A stretch of DNA of 64,000 nt from a virus. The notes beneath the pieces are model-generated. The model searched no databases, had not been told where the DNA came from, and was given only the letters and a program-made list of their open reading frames with translations. The position numbers and the translations under genes were made by a program. The DNA lies in the IMG/VR virus record IMGVR_UViG_3300020147_000065, positions 62,001-126,000 of that record, one strand, 5' to 3'. The first letter of the stretch is position 1. Each line of letters begins with the position of its first letter. Below, piece by piece: positions 15,145 to 23,435 of the stretch.

Positions 15145-15845
15145 TGAGTGAATTACAAAAAGCAGACGAAGTTATTTCTGAGGCTCAATATAAGTTTGCT
15201 TCTGAGCTACTTATGATGGCCTACCAAAAAGCCACGATGGTGGAAAGAGATCAAGAACTGGACGACTACATCCAACAGGTTATACGTGAGAGCCGTGATT
15301 TCGTGTTGAATGCGCTAACGGAATCTACAATTAGCCCCGAAGCGATTGTAGATATTTTGGCTGATAAAATCAAAGAGAAACTTGACAACACAGACATCAT
15401 CAAACCAAAGATCAAGATTAAGTTGATTGATCCCAGCCGTACAGACTTGCTTCCTTCTTATGCACATCCTGGTGATTCTGGAATGGATGTAAGGTATTCT
15501 GGAAAAGGTGGTTTTCATTTATTTCCTGGCAGTCCACGGGCTGTACCGACTGGTTTAAAATTTGAATTACCTAAAGGATACGAAATCCAAGTTCGTTCCA
15601 AATCAGGTTTAGCCACCAAAGGTGTATTCGTGACCAATTCTCCTGGTACCTTAGATAATCAATATCGTGGTGAGCTATTCGCCATTCTTACTTATCTTGG
15701 CCCAGGTAAACAATTTTATATTGAGCCTGGAATGAAGGTGGCGCAGATTGTTCTCGCCCCTTATGTTCAAGGACGTATTCAAGTAGTTGATGAACTTTCT
15801 GAGACAGTGCGTGGTGAAGGAAGATTTGGTTCTACGGGAACCTAA
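15144..15845 (+). CDS. dut: dUTPase with helical N-terminal extension
   Basis: 233 residues. The trimeric dUTPase motifs are all present from about residue 108: HPGDSGMDV (I), RSKSGLATK (II), GTLDNQYRGEL (III), MKVAQIVLAP (IV) and RGEGRFGSTG (V). Motif III carries the catalytic Asp and Tyr. The first 85 residues are an extra helical region not found in standard dUTPases (about 150 aa). It makes dUMP for ThyX and keeps uracil out of phage DNA. Confidence 0.9.
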   Translation: MSELQKADEVISEAQYKFASELLMMAYQKATMVERDQELDDYIQQVIRESRDFVLNALTESTISPEAIVDILADKIKEKLDNTDIIKPKIKIKLIDPSRTDLLPSYAHPGDSGMDVRYSGKGGFHLFPGSPRAVPTGLKFELPKGYEIQVRSKSGLATKGVFVTNSPGTLDNQYRGELFAILTYLGPGKQFYIEPGMKVAQIVLAPYVQGRIQVVDELSETVRGEGRFGSTGT

Positions 15846-16017
15846 AATAAAACGCCAAAATTAATTTGGTGTATCGTCAAAGGGCAACCCCATACTTTTC
15901 GAGGCGTTGAAGTAAGCAACGACAAACGCCCATAGAGTTATTGACAAGCGGAGAAAATTTCTTTTAATTTTCTCCGCCAGGGTTTTTGCGCCCATTTTAG
16001 TGTGGAGAAGATAGGAA
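15846..16017. other. Non-coding gap before RNR with two inverted repeats
   Basis: 172 bases. Near 15852-15870, CGCCAAA pairs with TTTGGTG; on the minus strand it is followed by TTTTATTTT, so it looks like a minus-strand terminator. At 15948-15977 there is a perfect 12-base stem (GCGGAGAAAATT) with a 6-base loop. A TTGACA at 15941-15946 sits right before this stem; the best -10 at 17 bases is only TTAATT, inside the stem. Possible regulated promoter or attenuator for RNR. Confidence 0.5.
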
Positions 16018-18300
16018 ATGTCATCTACAAGTATGAGTAACGGCGGCTCAGTGCCCCTTACTGCGGTTACGAAAAGAAACGGTGAGCTACAACAATTCGA
16101 TAGCTCCAAAATTACCAACAGTGTTTTAAAATGTTTTATGAGAGGTCTTGGGTATGCTTATGCTGATGCTAAGCCGATTGCCGAAGACATCACCCTGAGA
16201 GTGCAGAATCTCGTTTTTGCCAAGCAAGATGTTCCGTCTGTTGAAGATATTCAAGACATGGTTGAAAACCAACTCATGGCAGCAGGACACTTCGAAGCAG
16301 CAAGAGCCTATATTGTTTATCGTGAAGATCGCAACCGTAATCGTTTGCTTTCTCGTGTAAAGCCTGAAGAAGCTGAACAAATTCGCCGTAACTCGATGTA
16401 TTTCGAGCATCCAATTCAGCTTTTCCAGTTCATGTCCAAGTATGCCCGTTTTAATGAGGACAAAGGTCGCCGTGAAACCTGGGAGGAATGTGTAAGTAGA
16501 GTCATGACATTCTTCCAGGAACAAATGAAAGAAAACAAAGACCTTCTTTCTCCTCTGGAGTGGGATGATCTTGGGAAAGCTATCCTTAGTTTTCAGGCTT
16601 TTCCTGCCATGCGAGTCATGCAGATGGCCGGTCCAGCCCTTGAGCGTTGTCACGTTGGTGTTTACAACTGCTCATATCTTGCAGTAGACAATCTTAACGC
16701 TTTTTCTGAGGCTCTTTATATCCTCATGCAGGGTACTGGTGTTGGCTTCTCAGTAGAAACTGAGTATGTTGACAAGCTACCACGTATTCGTAAACAGCGA
16801 AAGAATCAGACACCAGAAGTATTCGTTATTCCTGACACAACAGAAGGTTGGTGTGACGCTCTTAAATTAGGTATCCAAACCTGGTTCAATGGATTCGATG
16901 TAAAGTTTGATTACAGTGCAATTCGCCCATCTGGTGCTCTTTTAAAAACAAAGGGTGGACAAGCTTCCGGCCCCGAACCACTCAAAGGTTTGTTAGAGTT
17001 TACACGAAATAAAATTCTCGGTCGTCAGGGTAAATGGTTGCGTCCAATCGAAGCACACGACATCATGTGCAAGTTGGCCGAAATTGTACAGGTTGGTGGA
17101 GTTCGTCGTAGCTCTTTAATTTCTCTTTCTGATCTTGAAGACGACGATCTACGCTTAGCCAAACATGGTCAGTTCTGGAATACACACAAAGAACGCATGA
17201 TGGCAAATAACTCGGCTGTGTATAACGAGAAGCCCACACAGATTGAGTTTATGCGTGAATGGCTTTCTTTAGTAGAGTCCGGTTCTGGCGAACGTGGTAT
17301 CTTTAACCGCGGCGGTGTGATGAACCAGATTCCCAAGCGTCGTAAGAAGGCTGACTTCGGTGTAAACCCATGTGGTGAAATTGTTCTTCGTAACAAGCAG
17401 TTCTGCAACCTTTCTATTGCAGTTGCTCGTGCGGGTGATACTAAAGAAACTCTTGAACACAAAGTACGAATTGCAGCAATCTTTGGTGTATTACAGTCTA
17501 CCTTAACCAACTTCCGATATATTTCAGAAGATTGGGCCAAAAATTGCGAAGAAGAGCGTTTACTCGGTGTTGACATTACCGGACAGGCTGACTGCCCATT
17601 ACTCCGTTATGGTGTAGAAGGTCGAGTAGAACTTCTTGAGCATTTGAAGAATGTTGCCGTTACCACAGCAAAAGAATTTGCCTTACGTTTCGGAATCAAT
17701 ATTCCAATGGCTGTAACCTGCGTGAAGCCATCAGGTAATAGCGCACAGTTCTTGAATTGCTCAAGCGGATTACATGATCGTTGGTCTGAATACTTTATTC
17801 GTCATGTTCGTATGAGCCGACATAACCCGTTAACCCAGCTTCTAATGGATGAAGGTGTTCCTTACCATCCTGAAACTGGTTACTCGTTAGAAAACACACC
17901 GCAGATTGTCTTTGCTTTCCCCGTGGCAAGCCCCGAAGGTGCAACTACACGAAAAAGTAAGACAGCAGTGCAACAGTTGGATAACTGGCGAGAATTGAAA
18001 GTTCATTATACTGAACATAACCCATCAGCTACAATCTACGTCAAGCAGGACGAGTGGCTCGATGTTGGTAAATGGGTGTGGGATAACTGGGAGATCGTTG
18101 GTGGACTTAGCTTCCTCCAGAGCGACGATCATGTTTATCCTCTGGCACCATATGTGGAAATTACCAAAGAGGAATATATTAAACTCTTCGAAGCTTTCCC
18201 GAACATAGACTATGGTAAAATCATGGCCTATGAGCAATACGACCAGACTGAACTTTCCGGGGATTTTGCATGTGTTTCGGGATCATGCGATTTACAGTAA
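16018..18300 (+). CDS. nrdJ: Class II (B12-dependent) ribonucleotide reductase
   Basis: 760 residues. An ATP-cone-like N-terminus (TKRNGELQQFDSSKI) is followed by the monomeric class II core: NCSYLAVDNLNAFSEALY, QGTGVGFSVE, VNPCGEIVLR (active-site Cys, about residue 451) and VKPSGNSAQFLNCSSGLH. The C-terminal CVSGSC supplies the redox cysteine pair. The layout is that of the single-chain adenosylcobalamin ribonucleoside-triphosphate reductase. No small subunit gene is present, as expected. Works with or without oxygen but depends on host B12. Confidence 0.85.
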   Translation: MSSTSMSNGGSVPLTAVTKRNGELQQFDSSKITNSVLKCFMRGLGYAYADAKPIAEDITLRVQNLVFAKQDVPSVEDIQDMVENQLMAAGHFEAARAYIVYREDRNRNRLLSRVKPEEAEQIRRNSMYFEHPIQLFQFMSKYARFNEDKGRRETWEECVSRVMTFFQEQMKENKDLLSPLEWDDLGKAILSFQAFPAMRVMQMAGPALERCHVGVYNCSYLAVDNLNAFSEALYILMQGTGVGFSVETEYVDKLPRIRKQRKNQTPEVFVIPDTTEGWCDALKLGIQTWFNGFDVKFDYSAIRPSGALLKTKGGQASGPEPLKGLLEFTRNKILGRQGKWLRPIEAHDIMCKLAEIVQVGGVRRSSLISLSDLEDDDLRLAKHGQFWNTHKERMMANNSAVYNEKPTQIEFMREWLSLVESGSGERGIFNRGGVMNQIPKRRKKADFGVNPCGEIVLRNKQFCNLSIAVARAGDTKETLEHKVRIAAIFGVLQSTLTNFRYISEDWAKNCEEERLLGVDITGQADCPLLRYGVEGRVELLEHLKNVAVTTAKEFALRFGINIPMAVTCVKPSGNSAQFLNCSSGLHDRWSEYFIRHVRMSRHNPLTQLLMDEGVPYHPETGYSLENTPQIVFAFPVASPEGATTRKSKTAVQQLDNWRELKVHYTEHNPSATIYVKQDEWLDVGKWVWDNWEIVGGLSFLQSDDHVYPLAPYVEITKEEYIKLFEAFPNIDYGKIMAYEQYDQTELSGDFACVSGSCDLQ

Positions 18301-18320
18301 ACGGGAACTTGGTTAATGGG

Positions 18321-18357
18321 AAAACCTCTGTTACTTGCGTAACAGAGGTTTTCTTTT
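18321..18357 (+). terminator. Intrinsic terminator after RNR
   Basis: Perfect 14-base stem AAAACCTCTGTTAC / GTAACAGAGGTTTT with loop TTGC, then CTTTTA. The ATG of the homing endonuclease begins at the next base; its only ribosome-binding candidate, AGAGG, lies inside the stem. Confidence 0.85.
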
Positions 18358-18936
18358 ATGAATAAACGAATAGTGGATATGACAGGTAAGAAATATAATC
18401 GTCTTACTGCCATTGAGATAGACAAAGATAAAGGCAGTTCTCACGGCTTATGGTGGAAATTTCGCTGTGACTGTGGAAATGAAACAACCCTTCTTGGCTC
18501 TGATGTCAGAAGGAATGTGTATAAAAGTTGTGGATGTTACAATCGTGAACTAACTAAAGCACGTAACACCATTCTTTTTAAAGGTAAACCTAAATTATTA
18601 CACAGTCTGGCTGGAGTTCGTGCTGTAATGCGAGGTTATATACGCCATGCAAAAAGAAGAAATTTAATCTGGAATCTTTCCGAAGAAGATGCAATCGCTC
18701 TTTTCGAGAGCGATTGCTTTTATTGTGGTGTTAAACCTTCTAATAGCTGGAAAGGTCATCTTGTTGAACCTTTTGTTTATAATGGAATTGATCGAAAAGA
18801 TAATTCAAAAGGATATACATTAGAAAATGTTGTTCCTTGTTGTGATGTTTGCAATCATGCAAAAGCTAAGATGAACGATATAGAATTTCTTAGTTGGGCT
18901 GAAAGAATCCATGCTTTTCAGCAATCGAAAGGATGA
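18358..18936 (+). CDS. HNH homing-type endonuclease
   Basis: 192 residues. The N-terminal half has CDCGNETTLLGSDVR and SCGC, the DNA-binding zinc motif common in phage HNH homing enzymes. The HNH centre is CFYCGVKP, NGIDRKDNSKGYTLENV, CCDVCNHAKAKM. Intron-free, placed directly after an RNR terminator, a usual landing site for such genes. Lacking a promoter, it would be expressed by readthrough. A second terminator-like hairpin (18691-18717) lies inside it. Confidence 0.85.
   Translation: MNKRIVDMTGKKYNRLTAIEIDKDKGSSHGLWWKFRCDCGNETTLLGSDVRRNVYKSCGCYNRELTKARNTILFKGKPKLLHSLAGVRAVMRGYIRHAKRRNLIWNLSEEDAIALFESDCFYCGVKPSNSWKGHLVEPFVYNGIDRKDNSKGYTLENVVPCCDVCNHAKAKMNDIEFLSWAERIHAFQQSKG
18691..18722 (+). 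terminator. Terminator-like hairpin inside the HNH gene
   Basis: GCAATCGCTCT / AGAGCGATTGC, 11 pairs with a 5-base loop, followed by TTTTATT. Located mid-gene, it could limit full-length endonuclease mRNA. Confidence 0.5.
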
Positions 18937-18938
18937 TA

Positions 18939-20054
18939 ATGTTTAACAGTTTTATAATGGGTGGATTTGAATGTTCATCACATATACAAGATGGTGTGAG
19001 ACTTGATTTAATTGAATCAACCGGCCACGGGAGATTTGTTCGTAAAGATTATCGCGCCCTACAAAAGATGGGTATTCATACCGTCCGTGAAGGATTGCGC
19101 TGGAATTTGATTGACTGGAAAGACGGTTACGATTTCCGAAGTGTTGGTCCTTTCATTCGTGCTGCAAACGAATATAATACACAAGTCATGTGGGACTTGT
19201 GTCATTACGGTTTCCCCGATGACGTTTGTGTAGAAGACGAAGATTTCACCAAACGATTTGTGTTGTACTCACGTTATGTGCTTGAGTATATCAGCAAATA
19301 TCTCGACGATAAAGAACTCCTGGTTTGCCCGTTCAACGAACCATCATTCCTTTCTAAAGCTATTGCAGATTTTGGTTATTTTAATTCGTCAGTATTAGCA
19401 GAAACAAAACACCATGAAGGATTAGAGGTCAAAAAGAAGCTTGTAAAAGCTATGATCGCGGTTATTAAAGATAGTCGTGATCGAGACATCAATGTGAAAT
19501 GGGTTCATGTTGACCCTCTTATCCACATTGCATACAATCAATCCGACGAAAAAGTTTCAGTGTTAGATATGCGCGAATGGCAGTATCAGTCACTTGATAT
19601 GATGCTCGGTCGTATCTTTCCTGAACTTGGTGGTGATGAGTCGCTCATTGATATAATCGGTGTCAATCATTATCCTTATTCGACCTGGATGCATGGTGGT
19701 TCTACTTTGGATATGAACCATCCTTACCGCCACTCGTTATCTAAATTACTCGATTCTTTTGCCCTAAGATACCCCGGTAAGCCGTTATTTATTAGTGAGA
19801 CGGGTATGGAGGGCGAAGGAAGAGAAGAATGGTTTAATTACGTACTCGAAGAGTGTGACAAGAGCAAAGCTGATATAAGAGGTGTCTGCCTTTATCCTGT
19901 CACAGATTACCCAGGTTGGGGAGATAATCGTCATTGCCCCTGTGGTTTGCTCGGTTATCCTACACCCCGTGGTAGGAGAGACATACACGAACCTCTTAGA
20001 AAATGTATTTTAGCTTATAATAGAAAGCTAAAAAGGAGAAGGAACAATACTTAG
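18939..20054 (+). CDS. Clan GH-A glycoside hydrolase-like protein
   Basis: 371 residues from ATG 18939, preferred to 18933 because AGGA is at good spacing. TIM-barrel signs: GGFECSSH (about 6-13), TVREGLRWNLIDW, WDLCHYG, CPFNEPSF (acid/base Glu about 132), GVNHYPYS, and FISETGMEGEG (nucleophile Glu about 285). This matches GH1/GH5-type clan A retaining glycosidases. No signal peptide, so it is either released at lysis, acts inside the cell, or is carried by virions. The next gene is a possible peptidase. Confidence 0.65.
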   Translation: MFNSFIMGGFECSSHIQDGVRLDLIESTGHGRFVRKDYRALQKMGIHTVREGLRWNLIDWKDGYDFRSVGPFIRAANEYNTQVMWDLCHYGFPDDVCVEDEDFTKRFVLYSRYVLEYISKYLDDKELLVCPFNEPSFLSKAIADFGYFNSSVLAETKHHEGLEVKKKLVKAMIAVIKDSRDRDINVKWVHVDPLIHIAYNQSDEKVSVLDMREWQYQSLDMMLGRIFPELGGDESLIDIIGVNHYPYSTWMHGGSTLDMNHPYRHSLSKLLDSFALRYPGKPLFISETGMEGEGREEWFNYVLEECDKSKADIRGVCLYPVTDYPGWGDNRHCPCGLLGYPTPRGRRDIHEPLRKCILAYNRKLKRRRNNT

Positions 20055-20064
20055 GCCACTTCAC

Positions 20065-20667
20065 ATGCATCCTCGATGCTTTCCCGCTTACACTCTTGCG
20101 TGTTTTAAAGCTGGAATCAACCCTGAAAAAGGCACCCGACCCAACGGAAAACCAGGCTCTCGTATCATGCAGATTCTCGGTGATGCCGAAGCATCTGCTG
20201 GAACACACGCCTCTGACGGTACTTACAGAAATAGTAAGGGACAAGAAATTCAATACTGTGCTGCTATTGATGTACGCAGCACCGACTTGAGTATTCCTGA
20301 GTGTGACCGATTACAACTTGCTTTCATTGAGTGTGGTTTCGCTGCCTATCGTCGTTACTATGGTAAATTCGCTAATAACCAACACTTCCATATCATCTAT
20401 CAAGATGTACCAATGAAGCGTTCTTTACGTAATCAGAGCCATAGTTTCTACAGGCGTCGTAATGGTCTGGTTGGTGATGCACCAGAACCATTCTTACAGA
20501 AGCTTCCTGATTCTGCTTTCAATCGTTGCAGAACTTACTTCCTGAACAACAATCCGGCTGTCGGACTTGGACAGTGGGAAATTGAGGAGCCAGAAGAAGG
20601 CGATTTGATTTGCTGCGCTCACTTTGATCCTGATACAGAGGGTGTGGAATTTACCGAAGAGGATTGA
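20065..20667 (+). CDS. Possible M15/LAS-type metallopeptidase (candidate endolysin)
   Basis: 200 residues. GTHASDG (His48), AAIDV (Asp69) and HFHII (His107/His109) could be the three metal ligands of an LAS-fold peptidase (HxH plus upstream His and Asp). The His48-Asp69 distance is longer than in classic M15 enzymes, so the assignment is tentative. No signal peptide or transmembrane helix. The neighbouring glycosidase makes a cell-envelope role reasonable. Confidence 0.45.
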   Translation: MHPRCFPAYTLACFKAGINPEKGTRPNGKPGSRIMQILGDAEASAGTHASDGTYRNSKGQEIQYCAAIDVRSTDLSIPECDRLQLAFIECGFAAYRRYYGKFANNQHFHIIYQDVPMKRSLRNQSHSFYRRRNGLVGDAPEPFLQKLPDSAFNRCRTYFLNNNPAVGLGQWEIEEPEEGDLICCAHFDPDTEGVEFTEED

Positions 20668-20692
20668 CAAACCCCGGGGAATTTCGTATACT
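20664..20692 (+). promoter_or_regulatory. Promoter overlapping the end of the peptidase gene
   Basis: TTGACA (20664-20669, sharing the TGA stop), 17-base spacer, TATACT (20687-20692). The next gene has GGTGATT at 20714-20720 before ATG 20724. Confidence 0.8.
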
Positions 20693-20723
20693 CTTTAGTA
20701 GACTTAACTGAAAGGTGATTTTT

Positions 20724-21128
20724 ATGACTGAACAACTGAATTTAAGGGACACAGCATCCTTGCTTACAGCAATTTCAAACAGAGACATAGAACGTTTAAC
20801 TACCGAAAAAGACATAGAAGAGATTCATAGAGTTTTGGAAACTCAGAATGAACTTATCGTCGAAAATTTGGAGAAAAACGGAGTCTCTGTAGAAAAGAAA
20901 GAAACTACATCTCACAGAAACGAAATTGCTCTTGGTACCGGTTTCCTAAATATGTCTATTGAAAAAGCTAAACTTCTTCTAAGGTGTTCTTTAATTCAAG
21001 ACATTAAAATGATTAAGGAAGCTGTAAAGGGTAATGATAAAATTGTTCTCGATCCCCGTGGCTTGTTTATTGATTACGGTAAAGATGGGGACTGCAAGTT
21101 AACCCGTTATTATCACGTAGATAACTAA
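20724..21128 (+). CDS. Hypothetical helical protein
   Basis: 134 residues from ATG 20724. Largely helical with a long charged stretch (DIERLTTEKDIEEIHRVLE) and a short beta C-terminus. First gene of a promoter-defined unit. No family recognised. Confidence 0.6.
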   Translation: MTEQLNLRDTASLLTAISNRDIERLTTEKDIEEIHRVLETQNELIVENLEKNGVSVEKKETTSHRNEIALGTGFLNMSIEKAKLLLRCSLIQDIKMIKEAVKGNDKIVLDPRGLFIDYGKDGDCKLTRYYHVDN

Positions 21129-21129
21129 T

Positions 21130-21897
21130 ATGTTCGTTCCAGTTTACGAATTGCATGGTGAAAGAATTGTATTCCTTGACTCTGCAATCATAGCCGAAAC
21201 CCACGGACAAGCTAATACACAAGCATTGCTCGAAGCCATTATGCGAAGCCACACCGGTGCCGTATATAAAGGTGAGATAGTGAATGCAGATGTAACAGAA
21301 GTTTACCCCGTCAGGCACAACATGCCTGACGGGACTTTTGTAGATATAGGCTTGATTGGTGGGCCAATATTTGATAAAATAAAACGAGGTGAGTCACCAG
21401 ACAGTTTACTTGTGGTTGACCCATCCGTTTTGGAAGGTAGTATCTCCTATTTTATGGAGACAAAAAAGGTGATTCATCCCGTGTCAGAACAATTTGATTC
21501 CAACCTGACAGTTGGTACAGGTATTACTAAAGCTACACACGAGCCAATTGTTACAATTACAATTGATGGAGTTACTTATTCCTTTCCACCTCCGGTGGCG
21601 CGTGTAATTGCTAATGAATTAATTCATTGCGCTGAGGGAGCAGAACAAGACTCTTTCTTCTTTGCCGCTTTGGGTAATCTTAGTGATGAAGAAAAAGAAC
21701 TTATTATTTCGAGGCGTCAGGCTGCCAGAGAAGTTTACATGGCAAATTTATGGGGTGAAGATGCTGGGGAAACGACAACCGATCAAGAGCAATCCGAAGC
21801 CCTTGAAGAAGACGACGCAATTGAAGACAACGTCGCAGTTGACGAGCAAACGATTGCCGCTGAGCCAACTAATCACACCGATCAAGAAAGTCAGTGA
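21130..21897 (+). CDS. Hypothetical protein with acidic C-terminus
   Basis: 255 residues. An N-terminal alpha/beta part, a central ITIDGVTYSFPPPVARVIANELI segment split by a loop, and a Glu/Asp-rich last 50 residues. A perfect 11-base inverted repeat (21307-21333) is within the coding region. The 3' end is read in a second frame by the next gene. Confidence 0.55.
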   Translation: MFVPVYELHGERIVFLDSAIIAETHGQANTQALLEAIMRSHTGAVYKGEIVNADVTEVYPVRHNMPDGTFVDIGLIGGPIFDKIKRGESPDSLLVVDPSVLEGSISYFMETKKVIHPVSEQFDSNLTVGTGITKATHEPIVTITIDGVTYSFPPPVARVIANELIHCAEGAEQDSFFFAALGNLSDEEKELIISRRQAAREVYMANLWGEDAGETTTDQEQSEALEEDDAIEDNVAVDEQTIAAEPTNHTDQESQ

Positions 21898-22132
21898 TGA
21901 ACAACTTAGAAGGCATGAAGAATACATGGAGAAAGCTGTAGAGTTCGTCTCGCAGCATCCAACCTGTGCTGTTTGTAAATGTAACCCTACACAACACATT
22001 CATCACATGGCGGGTAAGATTGGTAAAAACCTTTTTCTGCATTGGTTGCCTGTGTGCTTCATATGCCATGCCTGGATTCATGGTAATGTAAAAGAGGCTA
22101 CGGAAAAAGGTTATCTTATTGTGGGAGATTAA
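21761..22132 (+). CDS. Small HNH/recombination-type endonuclease
   Basis: 123 residues from ATG 21761 (GGGGTGA just upstream), overlapping the previous gene by 137 bases. The basic N-terminus with repeated KPLKKT and SQLTSKR elements, then CAVCKC, HIHHMAGK and CFICHAWIH, fits the small phage HNH nucleases that start with TPLKRT-type repeats. May process recombination or packaging intermediates. Confidence 0.6.
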   Translation: MLGKRQPIKSNPKPLKKTTQLKTTSQLTSKRLPLSQLITPIKKVSDEQLRRHEEYMEKAVEFVSQHPTCAVCKCNPTQHIHHMAGKIGKNLFLHWLPVCFICHAWIHGNVKEATEKGYLIVGD

Positions 22133-22660
22133 ATGCAGATCGCTGTTCATTCGAAGCAACGAGGCGGTAAGGATACCGTCTCTGGTATTATTACAGAACT
22201 TTGCCCGTGGTTTGAAAGAGATGCCCTGGCTGATCCGATGAAGGAAGCATATAGTCGAATTACTGGCTGGCCACGGGAGTTTCTCGAACATCAAAAGAAC
22301 ACTGTTCCAGAGATTCGTAAACAAATTATCTTCTTGGGACAGGCACGAAAGAGCCTGGTTCGAGACACATACTGGGTTGATAAAGTAGCTGAGAAGGATA
22401 ACATAGTTATTCCTGACCTTCGCTTTAAAATTGAAGTAGACGGACTAAGGAATAGTCCGCATAAATGCGTACTTATACACATCGAAAGACCAAGACACCT
22501 GAGAGCATTGGGTGGCACACTCTCCAATGAAGATCATGCATCTGAAACTGACTTGGATGACTTCGAGGATTGGGATTATATGATAGACAACAGTGGTAGT
22601 AAATCGCAACTACGAGAAAAAGTAGTTGCTATACTCAAAGAACTTGAATTGATTAAATAG
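22133..22660 (+). CDS. Deoxynucleoside monophosphate kinase (T4 gp1-like)
   Basis: 175 residues. The P-loop is RGGKDTVSG near the N-terminus, followed by an early acidic segment DALADPMKEAY, the IPDLRF strand, and HIERP, as in phage dNMP kinases. It converts dNMPs, including dTMP and dUMP products of the pathway, to dNDPs. Start at the ATG directly after the previous stop. Confidence 0.75.
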   Translation: MQIAVHSKQRGGKDTVSGIITELCPWFERDALADPMKEAYSRITGWPREFLEHQKNTVPEIRKQIIFLGQARKSLVRDTYWVDKVAEKDNIVIPDLRFKIEVDGLRNSPHKCVLIHIERPRHLRALGGTLSNEDHASETDLDDFEDWDYMIDNSGSKSQLREKVVAILKELELIK

Positions 22661-22661
22661 C

Positions 22662-22691
22662 GGGGAGGCTTCGTGCCTCCCCTGCGGGAGG
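22662..22691 (+). promoter_or_regulatory. Two mutually exclusive hairpins at a ribosome-binding site
   Basis: Hairpin A: GGGGAGGC (22662-22669) with GCCTCCCC (22675-22682). Hairpin B: CCTCCC (22676-22681) with GGGAGG (22686-22691), which is the Shine-Dalgarno of the next gene. The shared CCTCCC arm means forming A frees the ribosome site and forming B hides it. Confidence 0.55.
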
Positions 22692-22696
22692 ACACC

Positions 22697-22885
22697 ATGA
22701 AGCCAGAAAGCGTTATTTCTTTGGCCCTGCAACTTCGCATGGCTCGCAAGGACTTGAATATCATCATCAAGGCAATCAATGAGATGCCTAATTCAGCAGA
22801 CAAGATTGCTCTGGTAAGGAAGATTGAAGATGGCCGCAAGAAAGCAAACATCGAGTACAAGAAGCAAGGCGAAGCCGACACCTAA
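22697..22885 (+). CDS. Small helical protein
   Basis: 62 residues from ATG 22697, five bases after GGGAGG. Two amphipathic helices with many Lys and Glu. Overlaps the nuclease gene that follows. Unknown; could be a cofactor of that nuclease. Confidence 0.55.
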   Translation: MKPESVISLALQLRMARKDLNIIIKAINEMPNSADKIALVRKIEDGRKKANIEYKKQGEADT

Positions 22886-23435
22886 AGATGTTGTGAAGAA
22901 GGCTGTTGGTGCGTCTAAAGAACACGGCTGGGGTGCCATCAAAAGTACTGATGACCTGGGTAATTATTTCGACTCTGAGTTAGAACGCGGAGTTTTTTAT
23001 GAGTTCTTAGGGTATCAAGAGCGAGGTCTTTTAAAAGACCTCGCTCGTCCTAAGAAATTCTATTTCGAGAAACCATGTGAGCATTGTGGTGGATTGAAAC
23101 TGGCTCGTAGCTGGTACACACCCGACCTTGGATTTGATTGTCTCCAAACCTTCACCGTGGATAGCTTAACCGGCCCAATTACATTTGAGGCCGGTCGCCA
23201 TTATATCTGTGACGTTAAATCTCCCAAGACATATAATGATGCTTCATGGAGAATGAAGAAAAAACTTATGTTCACCTTCCACGGTATCAATGTTGTGGAA
23301 ATAAGAAGGCGTCACGTTAAACCTAAACTGACACCTGAACAGAAGGCGGCGAAAAAAATAATCGCCGCTGCCACAAGGCAGACGGCGACTCGTCCTACTT
23401 CGAAACCGAAGAGAAGGCGATCTTCAAAGCGGTAG
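22830..23435 (+). CDS. PD-(D/E)XK nuclease, DUF1064-like
   Basis: 201 residues. After a basic N-terminus the order is FDSELERGVFYEFL (Glu50/Glu52), YTPDLGF (Asp99) and CDVKSPKTY (Asp128, Lys130), followed by MKKKLMFTFHGINVVEI. This is the DUF1064-type restriction-like fold found in many phages near replication genes. CEHC (83-86) is an added metal site. The C-terminus is Arg/Lys-rich. The tail converges with and overlaps the minus-strand gene by 41 bases. Confidence 0.75.
   Translation: MAARKQTSSTRSKAKPTPKDVVKKAVGASKEHGWGAIKSTDDLGNYFDSELERGVFYEFLGYQERGLLKDLARPKKFYFEKPCEHCGGLKLARSWYTPDLGFDCLQTFTVDSLTGPITFEAGRHYICDVKSPKTYNDASWRMKKKLMFTFHGINVVEIRRRHVKPKLTPEQKAAKKIIAAATRQTATRPTSKPKRRRSSKR
23019..23046. 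repeat. 28-base perfect palindrome inside the nuclease gene
   Basis: GAGCGAGGTCTTTT followed immediately by its reverse complement, with no loop. It lies in the DUF1064-like coding sequence. Confidence 0.9.

Noticed and set aside
15861-16118. Minus-strand ORF of 85 residues (with a hydrophobic C-terminal stretch) in the gap before RNR
   Set aside because: No ribosome site before either ATG, and it runs into the opposite strand of the RNR N-terminus. Kept only as a remark on the gap.
16766-16795. TTGACA inside RNR
   Set aside because: No acceptable -10 box at 16-18 bases.
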